From CAVEFW01 sp963643505 (GTDB lineage Bacteria > Actinomycetota > Coriobacteriia > Coriobacteriales > Eggerthellaceae), in assembly GCA_963643505.1 (NCBI GenBank), contig CAVIKF010000008.1, positions 1 to 64,000 on the forward strand: a stretch of DNA of 64,000 nucleotides, written 5' to 3'. Shown here one piece after another: positions 44,227 through 52,832 of the stretch (positions within the stretch are counted from its first letter, which is position 1; every line of letters begins with the position of its first letter). Both the position numbers and the translations under genes were made by a program. The notes below the pieces were generated by a model, which did no database searches, was not told the origin of the DNA, and was given only the letters and a program-made list of their open reading frames with translations.

Positions 44227-44287
44227 AAGTTTTAGCCGATAGGAGGCGCAATTCCTTAACGGGCGCCGAGTTGACCTGCTGCCCGGT

Positions 44288-44350
44288 CGACTCGGGCGCC
44301 GAACCGATCCGAACCGATCGCCGGGCCGACTCGGGCGCCGAACCGATCCG
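44288..44350. repeat. 24-bp direct repeat with 39-bp period
   Basis: CGACTCGGGCGCCGAACCGA with four more identical bases occurs at 44288-44311 and again at 44327-44350. Partial GAACCGATC echoes lie in between. It sits between the convergent hydrolase and cysK genes. Confidence 0.85.
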
Positions 44351-44377
44351 CCTGGCCCGAACCGGTTCCGAAGCTGC

Positions 44378-45313
44378 CTACTCTCCGGCAAACAGGTCGG
44401 TGCTGAAATAGCGTTCAGCGGTGTCGGGCAGGATGGTGACGACGGTTTTTCCAGGGCCAAGCTTTTTGGCCAAGCGCACCGCGGCGGTTACGTTGGTTCC
44501 CGACGAAATGCCGCACATCAGGCCCTCTTCCCGCGCCAAGCGACGTGCCATGGCGATTGCCTCCGCATCGGTGACGACAGTGATGGCGTTGTAAATATCA
44601 GTATCGAGGATGTGGGGAATGACGCCGTCGCCAATACCCATCTGCAGGTGGGACCCCACGATTCCGCCTGATAGGATCGCGGCGTGCTCGGGTTCGACGG
44701 CCCATATCTCCATTTCAGGAAACTTTTTGCGTAGCGCGGTTCCGATGCCGGTGATAGTGCCGCCTGTGCCGATCCCGGAGCAAAAGCCGTGAATCTCGCC
44801 GTCGTATTGCTCAAGGATTTCGCGTGCGGTTTGACTTTCGTGCGCTATAACGTTGTCATAGTTCTCGAACTGTTGGGGAACAAACACGTTGGGGTCTTCG
44901 GCGGCCATGCGGTTGGCCAAGTCGATGCACTCCGTGATGCATTTTCCGATATCTCCCTCGTCGTGCACGATCACGGCTTCGGCGCCGTAGTGGTTCACAA
45001 GTTTGCGGCGTTCGACAGAAACGCTGTCGGGCATGATGATGCGCGCGCGATATCCCAGCACGGCACATACAAGCGCCAACCCGATTCCCTGGTTTCCGCT
45101 CGTGGGTTCGACGATGATGGAGCGAGCGGGGTCGATTTTGCCGGCTTGTTCCGCAGCGATGAGCATTTGGTAGGCTGTGCGCGTCTTCACAGAGCCGCCG
45201 ACATTGACGGCTTCGAATTTCACAAGGATTTGCGCGCTGTCAGGGTCGCAGACGTTGTTTAATCGTATGAGCGGCGTGTTGCCAAGCGCGTCTAACACAT
45301 TGTCAAAAACCAT
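44378..45313 (-). CDS. cysK: Cysteine synthase (O-acetylserine sulfhydrylase)
   Basis: The start is ATG 45313, preceded by GGAAAGG; an in-frame GTG 14 codons upstream is rejected. This gives 311 residues, the family's usual length. The PLP lysine is Lys43 in GGSVKTRTA (KDR is more usual). The substrate loop reads PTSGNQGIG instead of TSGNTG, and the PLP-phosphate loop GTGGT and the SSG near the end are intact. It makes cysteine from O-acetylserine and sulfide in the cytosol. The variant loop could shift substrate preference, so a cystathionine-beta-synthase-like activity cannot be excluded. Confidence 0.9.
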   Translation of the reverse strand: MVFDNVLDALGNTPLIRLNNVCDPDSAQILVKFEAVNVGGSVKTRTAYQMLIAAEQAGKIDPARSIIVEPTSGNQGIGLALVCAVLGYRARIIMPDSVSVERRKLVNHYGAEAVIVHDEGDIGKCITECIDLANRMAAEDPNVFVPQQFENYDNVIAHESQTAREILEQYDGEIHGFCSGIGTGGTITGIGTALRKKFPEMEIWAVEPEHAAILSGGIVGSHLQMGIGDGVIPHILDTDIYNAITVVTDAEAIAMARRLAREEGLMCGISSGTNVTAAVRLAKKLGPGKTVVTILPDTAERYFSTDLFAGE

Positions 45314-45533
45314 GCCTAAACCTTTCCGGCATAGAGACACAAAAAACGAAACCATTCTAATTCAGCTCGATGACGTTTTCCATTTAAATATGGTAATTAG
45401 ATTTATTGTCTTGGGACGATTGAGTCTATTGCCGGGATTGCGCCGCGCGTTCCCTTATCAAGGCGTAGACTTACTGCCAAGCGAGCCGCACAGTCCTATG
45501 TGCCGTTATGTGCCAATCGTGCAATGGACTTGC
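45314..45533. other. Divergent intergenic region between cysK and the N-acetyltransferase
   Basis: An AT-rich patch contains CCATTTAAATATGG (45380-45393), an imperfect inverted repeat that could be an operator or part of the cysK promoter. No gene was found. Confidence 0.3.
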
Positions 45534-45604
45534 CCGCGAAGATGGGGCCGCGAAGATGGGGCCGCGAAGGCGGAGTCCACGGAGGTGGGTCCGCGGAGAT
45601 GGGG
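45534..45604. repeat. 14-bp minisatellite supplying the downstream ribosome site
   Basis: Five units of 14-15 bp start at 45534, 45548, 45562, 45577 and 45591, each beginning CCGCGAAG or a close variant. The last unit ends GGAGATGGGGG, which is the Shine-Dalgarno of the gene starting at 45610. Confidence 0.85.
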
Positions 45605-45609
45605 GTTTT

Positions 45610-46485
45610 ATGTTGAACGAGAGCCAAGTTCGTGCCTACCTCGAACGCATCGGGTGGTTTGAGAGCCACGCTCAATTGCCGATGTGCACTGCGGAGGACC
45701 TGGATGTTCTCATCTGGCTGCATCAGACCCATGTCCCTTTCGAGAATATTGACGCCCACATCCTCCATAAGCCGGCGTCGCTGGGTATCGACGACTTGTT
45801 TCGCAAGATCGTGATCGACAGGCGTGGTGGTATTTGTTACGAGCTCAACGCGGCTTTTCATGCGTTGCTGGTCGGTTTGGGCTTCGATGTGTCTCCCGTT
45901 TTCGCGCGCAACGTCCGCAACATCCCCGAAGGCGAGCCGGCGCCCATTTCCCATCGCAGTGAGATTGTGCGTATTGACGAGGGGTTGCGCTACGTTGATG
46001 TGGGTTACGGTGGCCCTATGGCAGGATGCTCCCTGCCTGTTTTTGAGGGCTCCAAGACGCTTAGCGCTGGCCGCTGGTTCCAAATCGAGCGGGGGAGCGA
46101 GGAGGGTTGGTTCCAGCTCTCTTATGCTTCCTCGGGTTGTTCTATTGGGGCTGCGGACTTCGGAGGTGCGAGCACGCCTGCTACTTCGAGTTGTTCTATT
46201 GGGGCTGCGAGCACGCCGGTCGACGAGGCGTTCAAGCCGGTTTTGCTCTTTCATGATCGGCCTGCCCGCGAGGAGGACTTTGTCCCATATTGTTGGTATA
46301 CCACCATGTGTCCAGAGTCCGTTTTCGTCCGCTTGATGTTTATGAATGTGCGCACAGACACGGGCAATATCAGCGTCCGAGGCGATGTCTACTCCACCGT
46401 TGAGGGGGCCGAGCGTCGTTCGGTGACGATTCGCGAGGAGGAGATACCGCGTCTTGCCGAGAACGTTTTCGGCTTGTCTTGGTAG
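45610..46485 (+). CDS. Arylamine N-acetyltransferase
   Basis: ATG 45610 lies four bases after GGGGG. The 291-residue protein has the catalytic triad Cys76 (RRGGICYELN), His115 (PISHRSE) and Asp130 (YVDVGYGG). It transfers acetyl groups from acetyl-CoA to arylamines or hydrazines. Residues about 175-205 are an extra Ser/Gly/Ala-rich segment containing two SSCSIGAA-type units; it is encoded by a 20-bp identical sequence repeated 54 bp apart (46136 and 46190), so an in-frame duplication has lengthened a loop. Confidence 0.9.
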   Translation: MLNESQVRAYLERIGWFESHAQLPMCTAEDLDVLIWLHQTHVPFENIDAHILHKPASLGIDDLFRKIVIDRRGGICYELNAAFHALLVGLGFDVSPVFARNVRNIPEGEPAPISHRSEIVRIDEGLRYVDVGYGGPMAGCSLPVFEGSKTLSAGRWFQIERGSEEGWFQLSYASSGCSIGAADFGGASTPATSSCSIGAASTPVDEAFKPVLLFHDRPAREEDFVPYCWYTTMCPESVFVRLMFMNVRTDTGNISVRGDVYSTVEGAERRSVTIREEEIPRLAENVFGLSW

Positions 46486-46494
46486 TGCTGATCT

Positions 46495-46590
46495 AGGGGG
46501 TTGCCGCGCTTCCCTGCGCGTCGAAGCGGTCGACCTTCGCGCAGGTCGGCTAGTCGTCTTGGTGGGCGGCTCCCGCGCAACCTATCCCCC
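46495..46590. terminator. Large nested hairpin between convergent genes
   Basis: AGGGGGTTGCCGCG (46495-46508) can pair with CGCGCAACC..CCCCC (46574-46590). Inside it, CCTGCGCG..GAAG (46513-46526) pairs with CTTCGCGCAGG (46535-46545). It lies between the converging N-acetyltransferase and gltD and may end both transcripts; there is no T tract. Confidence 0.4.
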
Positions 46591-46629
46591 AACCAGCGCG
46601 TAACCGACCCACCTACCTCCCAGCTAGCG

Positions 46630-47973
46630 TCAAATGATGCCGGAGTAGCCCATAAGGTACGCATCCACATCGCGGGCGACCTTGCGGGCGTCTGCCATGG
46701 CGCGAACCACCAAGGATGCGCCGATCGACATATCACCAGCACGAAAGACGTTTTCGCAGGCAGCAAAATCAACACCTTCCGTGGCGTACGTCTCTGGGCC
46801 GCTGAACCCCGAGGCGATAACAAGCATGTCGGCCGCCACGGTGACGTTTCCCTCGGGCGTGTCCAAAGTGAGTTGCACAAGGCGGCCCGACTCGTTTGCC
46901 TGAACGGATGCGACCGTGGACTGGAAACGGCGAATGTCATGGTTTAACAGGGCCGCCGCTTCTTCGTGGGCATAGTCGGTCATGGGGCCATAGTCGGCAG
47001 CGGGACGACGAATGAGTTGGATGACATCCTTTGCGCCCTGGCGAATTGCGGTGGCGATGCAGTCGTTAGCGGAGTCGCCCGCGCCGACGACGGCGATGAC
47101 CTTGCCAGAAGCGTTAAATTTCGCGGGAAGGTCGGCTTCCCCAAGTTGGTCGGCGGCGACCGCGCTCAGGTAGTCAAGCGCGAAACACACGCCCTCGGCT
47201 TTGCCCTCGAAGGGGACCTCGCGCGGATTTTGGGACCCGATGGCCAAGACCACGGCGTCAAAACTCTCGCTGAGCTCGTCTATGGCGGCGTCAACGCCGA
47301 TATCCACGCCACACTTGAAGGTGATTCCCTCGGCCTCCATAAGTTCGACGCGGCGGGAAACCACACGCTTGGGGAGCTTCATGGACGGGATGCCGTAGAC
47401 AAGCAAGCCGCCAGGTGTGAGGTTGCGCTCGTAGATCGTCACCTTGTGTCCGCGATGGTTCAGCAGGTTCGCCACAGTAAGACCAGCAGGGCCGGAGCCG
47501 ACAATCGCGACGGTCAACCCGCTGCGGCCCTTGGGGGGATTCGGCCTCATGAGTCCATCCGCGAATGCCTCCTCGATGATGTAGCGCTCGTTGTCGTTGA
47601 TGGTCACCGGGGCGCCCACCTTGCCTGCCGAACAGGACGCCTCACAAGGGGCAGGGCACACATACCCCGTGAACTCAGGGAAACAGTTCGTGCGAAGCAA
47701 GCGCTCCAACGCCATGGAGAGGTTCTCGTTCCAAAGCTGGTCGTTCCACTCGGGAATCAGGTTGCGCAAGGGGCACCCGACGAGCTTGCGACCCATAGTG
47801 ATTCCGGCTTGGCAAAACGGCACGCCGCAATTCATGCATCGGCCGGCTTGTTCACGTCGGGCGTTGCAATCCAGGTCGGTGTGGAACCATTCGGAGTTGT
47901 TCACGCGTTGGTCGGCCGAGATGCTGGGGGTCTCTTTGCGTGGGTAGTCGATGAATCCTGTCGGTTTTCCCAT
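46630..47973 (-). CDS. gltD: Glutamate synthase (NADPH) small subunit
   Basis: ATG follows AAAGGGACG and lies one base after the gltB stop, so translation is coupled. The 447-residue protein has N-terminal iron-sulfur cysteines (Cys46, 49, 54, 67 and Cys106, 110, 114), an FAD-binding GSGPAG (159-164) and a second dinucleotide motif VVGAGDSANDC for NADPH. It passes electrons from NADPH to the large subunit for glutamate formation from glutamine and 2-oxoglutarate. Length is slightly below the usual 470. Confidence 0.95.
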   Translation of the reverse strand: MGKPTGFIDYPRKETPSISADQRVNNSEWFHTDLDCNARREQAGRCMNCGVPFCQAGITMGRKLVGCPLRNLIPEWNDQLWNENLSMALERLLRTNCFPEFTGYVCPAPCEASCSAGKVGAPVTINDNERYIIEEAFADGLMRPNPPKGRSGLTVAIVGSGPAGLTVANLLNHRGHKVTIYERNLTPGGLLVYGIPSMKLPKRVVSRRVELMEAEGITFKCGVDIGVDAAIDELSESFDAVVLAIGSQNPREVPFEGKAEGVCFALDYLSAVAADQLGEADLPAKFNASGKVIAVVGAGDSANDCIATAIRQGAKDVIQLIRRPAADYGPMTDYAHEEAAALLNHDIRRFQSTVASVQANESGRLVQLTLDTPEGNVTVAADMLVIASGFSGPETYATEGVDFAACENVFRAGDMSIGASLVVRAMADARKVARDVDAYLMGYSGII

Positions 47974-47974
47974 G

Positions 47975-50900
47975 TTACTCGTCCCTTTCCAGGAATGCCT
48001 TGGTGGCAGCTTCGCTTGGGCTCATGCCTTGGCGGAGATTATCGTTTATCGCGGCGGTCATCTTGCGATAGGCGTGTGGGATGACCTTCTTGAAGTCTGC
48101 GATCCGCTCGTCGAAGTTGGCAAGCATCTCGGCGGCGATGGCGGAGCCGGTAAGGCGGGCGTGCTCATCGATGAGTTGCCAAACTTGGAGGATGTCCTCG
48201 GAGGCGCTAAGTTGCTCGATCGCGACAAGCTCCTTGTTGGTGCGGCGGTACAGGTCGTGGTTGGCATCGTAGACAAACGCAACGCCGCCGCTCATGCCCG
48301 CGGCAAAATTCCGTCCGGTGGTCCCAAGGATGACGACCACGCCGCCTGTCATGTATTCGCACCCGTGGTCCCCTACGCCCTCGACCACAGCGCAGGCCCC
48401 GGAGTTGCGTACGCAGAAGCGCTCACCGGCGCGGCCAGAAATGAACGCGCGGCCGCTGGTGGCGCCGTAGAGGGCGACGTTGCCGATGATGACGTTCTCC
48501 TCGCTGCGACGTGCACAGCCGCTGCGGGGGTAGGTGATGAGCTCGCCTCCAGAGAGGCCCTTTCCGAAATAGTCGTTGGAGTCTCCCTCAAGCTCGAGGG
48601 TGACGCCCTTCGGGATAAAGGCGCCAAAACTTTGACCAGCGCCGCCGACGAATTTGAAACGGAAGGTGTCAGGGGCGAGGCTTGTGCCAAAGCGCCGGGT
48701 GACCTCAGCGCCAAAAAGGGTGCCGGCAGCGCGGTCTGTCGAGCTGATCGGGAATTCGGGGGTCTTGTTGCCCGTGCCGTTCTTTGTCTTGCGCGCGTCA
48801 AGGACGGGAAGCAGGCAACGGGAATCGAGCGTCTCGTTGAGTTTGAAGTCGTAGACATCCTCCGCGTTGTAGAGGACAGGAAGCCCTGGGTGTGTTGCGA
48901 GGATGCGGCTCATGTCGATCATGTCTGTGCGCTCGCTGGCGAGGTCGCCCGTACGCTCGGGGGCGACGCTGGTGCCACGGGCGACGCGGAGCAAGGAGGT
49001 GTTGCCGACAAGTTCGTCGAGGGTATGCAGGCCAAGTCGGGCCAAGATCTCTCGGAGCTCCTCGGCGATGAAGCGCATGAAGTTTTCCACGTACTCAGGC
49101 TTGCCGATGAAGTTCTTGCGCAGCTCAGGATTTTGGGTCGCAATGCCCATGGGGCACGTGTCGAGGTTGCACACGCGCATCATGTCGCAGCCCATGGCGA
49201 CCAAAGGGGCGGTGGCGAAACCGAATTCCTCGGCGCCCAAGGCGGCGGCGATGGCGACATCGCGGCCGGTCATGAGCTTTCCATCCGCCTCGATGCGGAC
49301 GTGGCTGCGCAAGCCGTTTTGGATGAGGGTTTGGTGGACCTCGGCGACTCCGAGTTCCCAAGGCAGGCCTGCGCCGGAGATGGAGCTGCGCGGAGCGGCG
49401 CCGGTGCCCCCGTCGTAGCCGCTGACCAACACCGTTTCGGCACCGGCCTTGGCGACACCGGCGGCGATGGTGCCGACGCCGGCCTCGCTGACGAGTTTGA
49501 CGGCGATGGTGGCGTCCTTGTTGGCGTTCTTGAGGTCGTAGATGAGCTCGGCTAGGTCCTCGATGGAGTAGATGTCATGGTGGGGAGGGGGAGAGATCAA
49601 CGACACGCCGGGGGTTGAATAACGGGTCTTGGCGATCCAGGGCCACACCTTTTTCCCAGGCAGGTGGCCGCCTTCGCCCGGTTTTGCGCCCTGGGCCATC
49701 TTGATTTGGATCTCCTTGGCGCTGACGAGGTACTCGCTTGTAACGCCGAACCGACCGGAAGCAACCTGTTTGATGGCGCTGCCGCGCTCGGTCCCGAGGC
49801 GCTCAGGCGACTCACCGCCCTCTCCGGAGTTGCTCTTGCCGCCGAGACGGTTCATCGCGATGGCGAGGCACTCATGGGCCTCCTGGCTTATGGAGCCATA
49901 GGACATGGCGCCGGTCTTGAACCGCTTGACGATGTTCTCGGCGGGCTCGACCTCATCTATTGGAATCGGCACGCGCTCGTCGAAAGTAAACTCCATGAGG
50001 CTGCGCAGGTTGTGGGGTTGGGCGTTGTTGTCGAGGATGTCGGAGTATTCGCGGAACTTTTCGTAGTCACCCTCTCGTGCCGCAGCTTGCAGGTACAAGA
50101 TGGTACGCGCGTTGAACAGGTGGCTTTCGGCTGTGTCTGAGCTGCGCATCTTGTGGGCGCCGAAGCTGGAAAGCGAGAGGTCCTCGCCAAGGCCCATGGG
50201 ATCGAAGGCTGCGGTGTGGCGTTGGCTCACGAGCTCGGCGATCTGGGTGAGCCCGATGCCGCCGATGCGGCTTACCGTGTTGGTGAAATACGACTTGACC
50301 ACGTCTTCGGCAAGGCCAAGGATCTCAAAGATCTGGGCGGATTGGTAGGACTGCAACGCCGAGATGCCCATTTTCGCGGCGATCTTGACGACCCCTTGGA
50401 GCACGGCGTTGTTGTAGGCATTGACGGCGACATAGCGGTCGCAATCGAGACTGTCGCTCTCGATGAGGTCGCGGATGCACTGGTGGGCAAGGTAGGGGCA
50501 AACTGCGCGGGCGCCATAACCGAGCAATGTTGCGAAATGATGGACGCTGGTGGGTTCGGCGCTTTCGAGCACGACCGAGACCGCGGTGCGCTTCTTTGTG
50601 CGGATGAGGTATTGCTCAACCGCGCTGACGGCGAGCAGACTTGGGAGCGCCACGTGGTTTTCGTCCACGCCGCGGTCGGAGAGGATGATGATGTTGGCTT
50701 CGTTGTGGTACGCCTTTTCGATGTTGAGGAACAAACGGTCAAGGACCACGTCAAGAGGCGTGTTCTCGAAATAGAGCATGCTGATGACTTGGGACTTGAG
50801 CTTGGGCGTGTCAAGGGCCTTGATCTTTTCCAACTCCAACTCGGTAAGGATCGGCGAGTCGATTTGGAGCAGGCTGCAATTATCCGCGCGGTCCTCGAGG

Positions 50901-52552
50901 AGGTTGCCGTCGCTGCCGACATAGACGGTGGTGTCCGTGACGATTTGTTCGCGGGTGGAGTCGATGGGTGGGTTCGTGACCTGGGCAAACATTTGCTTGA
51001 AGTAGTCAAACAACGGCCGGCGTTTCGTGTCGAGCACCGCGAGGGGTGTGTCGACCCCCATGGCCGCGGTGGGCTCTACCCCGGTGGTCGCCATGGGCAA
51101 GATGACCTCGTAGATATCTTCATAGGTGTAGCCGAACGCGCGGTAGAGGCGTTTGAGCTCGTCGTGGTTGTAGTGACTCACGCGCTTTTTCGGCGTGGGG
51201 AGGGCGTCGAGTTTGACAAGCTCACAGTCTAGCCATTCGCCGTAGGGGTGTTGGGCAGCGTAGTCGCCCTTGACGGTGGCGTCGTCCTTGAGCTCGCCTG
51301 TGCGGGTGTCGACCACCAACATGCGGCCGGGTTCGAGGCGCGACTTGGTGACTATGGTCTCATCGGGGATGTCTAGGACGCCTACCTCGGAGGAGAGGAT
51401 AAGGCGGTCGTCGTCGGTGACGTAGTAGCGGCAGGGGCGTAAGCCATTGCGGTCAAGAGCGGCGCCCATGACCTCGCCGTCGGTGAACAGCAAGGCGGCG
51501 GGGCCGTCCCAAGGCTCCATCATGGATGCGTAGTAGTGGTACATGTCGCGCACATCGGATGGGGTGTTGGTGTTCTTGCTCCAAGGCTCGGGGACAAGCA
51601 TCATAACGGCATTGGGCAACTCGATACCGGAGAACATAAGGAACTCCAGCGTGTTGTCGAGCATGGCGGAGTCGGACCCGTTGGCGTTGACCACCGGCAT
51701 GACGCAATCCATGTCATTAGCGAAATACGGCGTGGACATGGTCTCCTCGCGGGCGTTCATGCGATCAAGGTTGCCGCGAATCGTGTTGATCTCGCCGTTG
51801 TGGAGCAGGACGCGGTTGGGGTGTGCCCGCTCCCAGCTGGGGTTCGTGTTGGTCGAGAAGCGGGAGTGGACCATGGCGATGGCACTTTCGCAACGCTCAT
51901 CTTGCAGGTCGAGGTAGAACTTGCGCAACTGATCCACGAGGAACATGCCCTTGTAGACGACGGTGCGACTGGAAAAGGAGGCAACGTAGGTGTCGTCGGC
52001 GGATTGCTCAAACTCGCGGCGAATCAGGTAAAGCACACGGTCAAAAGCGATTCCGGGCTCCAATGCGGACGGGCGCGCCACGATGGCTTGCCATATGGAA
52101 GGCATGGCATCGAGGGCCTTTTGCCCCAAGACGCTCGGGTCGGTAGGGACCTCTCGCCAGGTGAGGAACTCCACGCCGCGCTTGGCGACGATGACCTCGA
52201 GGGCGCGCATGCGCAAACGGCGCGTCATCCTGTCTTGGGGGAAGAAGAACATGCCGATACCGAAATCGCCGTCGGCGCCGAGGGGCTCGGGTCCCCGGTC
52301 GTCTTCGATGAGCCCCTCCTCGATCACTACCGCGTTCATCAGCTTGGTCGGTACCTGTATGATGATGCCGACGCCGTCGCCGGTTTGCCCGGAGGCGTCC
52401 TTGCCGGCGCGGTGCTCGAGCTTCTCGACGATGCTCAAGGCGTCGCTGACGCAGTCGTGGCTTTTTATGCCCTTGATTTGCACGACGCCGCCGATGCCGC
52501 AGGAATCATGCTCAAAGGCCGGGTCGTATAGCGTCGCGTTGTTCTTTTCCAT
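47975..52552 (-). CDS. gltB: Glutamate synthase large subunit
   Basis: The start is ATG 52552 because the strong GGAGGAG ribosome site lies just upstream of it, inside the codons of an earlier ATG at 52567. The 1525-residue protein has the N-terminal class II glutamine amidotransferase domain (nucleophile Cys18 in DSCGIGG, after a short propeptide), the central domain, the FMN/2-oxoglutarate synthase domain with the 3Fe-4S cysteines in CDMMRVCNLDTC (about 1120-1135), and the C-terminal glutamate synthase beta-helix domain (GGELITYP, GRAFISGRAGERF). It converts glutamine and 2-oxoglutarate to two glutamates together with gltD. Confidence 0.96.
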   Translation of the reverse strand: MEKNNATLYDPAFEHDSCGIGGVVQIKGIKSHDCVSDALSIVEKLEHRAGKDASGQTGDGVGIIIQVPTKLMNAVVIEEGLIEDDRGPEPLGADGDFGIGMFFFPQDRMTRRLRMRALEVIVAKRGVEFLTWREVPTDPSVLGQKALDAMPSIWQAIVARPSALEPGIAFDRVLYLIRREFEQSADDTYVASFSSRTVVYKGMFLVDQLRKFYLDLQDERCESAIAMVHSRFSTNTNPSWERAHPNRVLLHNGEINTIRGNLDRMNAREETMSTPYFANDMDCVMPVVNANGSDSAMLDNTLEFLMFSGIELPNAVMMLVPEPWSKNTNTPSDVRDMYHYYASMMEPWDGPAALLFTDGEVMGAALDRNGLRPCRYYVTDDDRLILSSEVGVLDIPDETIVTKSRLEPGRMLVVDTRTGELKDDATVKGDYAAQHPYGEWLDCELVKLDALPTPKKRVSHYNHDELKRLYRAFGYTYEDIYEVILPMATTGVEPTAAMGVDTPLAVLDTKRRPLFDYFKQMFAQVTNPPIDSTREQIVTDTTVYVGSDGNLLEDRADNCSLLQIDSPILTELELEKIKALDTPKLKSQVISMLYFENTPLDVVLDRLFLNIEKAYHNEANIIILSDRGVDENHVALPSLLAVSAVEQYLIRTKKRTAVSVVLESAEPTSVHHFATLLGYGARAVCPYLAHQCIRDLIESDSLDCDRYVAVNAYNNAVLQGVVKIAAKMGISALQSYQSAQIFEILGLAEDVVKSYFTNTVSRIGGIGLTQIAELVSQRHTAAFDPMGLGEDLSLSSFGAHKMRSSDTAESHLFNARTILYLQAAAREGDYEKFREYSDILDNNAQPHNLRSLMEFTFDERVPIPIDEVEPAENIVKRFKTGAMSYGSISQEAHECLAIAMNRLGGKSNSGEGGESPERLGTERGSAIKQVASGRFGVTSEYLVSAKEIQIKMAQGAKPGEGGHLPGKKVWPWIAKTRYSTPGVSLISPPPHHDIYSIEDLAELIYDLKNANKDATIAVKLVSEAGVGTIAAGVAKAGAETVLVSGYDGGTGAAPRSSISGAGLPWELGVAEVHQTLIQNGLRSHVRIEADGKLMTGRDVAIAAALGAEEFGFATAPLVAMGCDMMRVCNLDTCPMGIATQNPELRKNFIGKPEYVENFMRFIAEELREILARLGLHTLDELVGNTSLLRVARGTSVAPERTGDLASERTDMIDMSRILATHPGLPVLYNAEDVYDFKLNETLDSRCLLPVLDARKTKNGTGNKTPEFPISSTDRAAGTLFGAEVTRRFGTSLAPDTFRFKFVGGAGQSFGAFIPKGVTLELEGDSNDYFGKGLSGGELITYPRSGCARRSEENVIIGNVALYGATSGRAFISGRAGERFCVRNSGACAVVEGVGDHGCEYMTGGVVVILGTTGRNFAAGMSGGVAFVYDANHDLYRRTNKELVAIEQLSASEDILQVWQLIDEHARLTGSAIAAEMLANFDERIADFKKVIPHAYRKMTAAINDNLRQGMSPSEAATKAFLERDE

Positions 52553-52710
52553 AGTGCGCTCCTCCATAGATAGACGAATCTAGGCTACGTGAGGACGTTT
52601 GCGCGTGTATTAAGCGATTATTACAAGGTTGTTTCGCGCAAAATTGCGGTAATAGGCGGAAGGGGATGTGTCCCTCCCGCCTTGATGAAACCACCGATGC
52701 GCGTCGCCGC

Positions 52711-52802
52711 GGCTAGGATAGTGCAGCTAGATGAGCTAGGGTGTTGCGACCAGGGCGGCACGACCAGGGCGGCGCGACCAGGGTGTTGCGACCAGGGTGT
52801 CG
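52711..52802. repeat. Copy of the moeA 3' end plus 14-bp minisatellite
   Basis: Bases 52711-52737 match 52817-52843 (the last codons and trailer of the minus-strand moeA) at 25 of 27 positions. Between them, CGACCAGGG recurs at 52747, 52761, 52775 and 52789, an exact 14-bp period. No gene is present in this 280-base gap between moeA and gltB. Confidence 0.85.
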
Positions 52803-52832
52803 CAGCTAGACGTCGCGGCTGGGATAGTGCGG

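Noticed and set aside
47951..49555. 534-codon plus-strand frame
   Set aside because: Antisense to gltB, which is fully conserved; it is a product of GC-rich codon bias.
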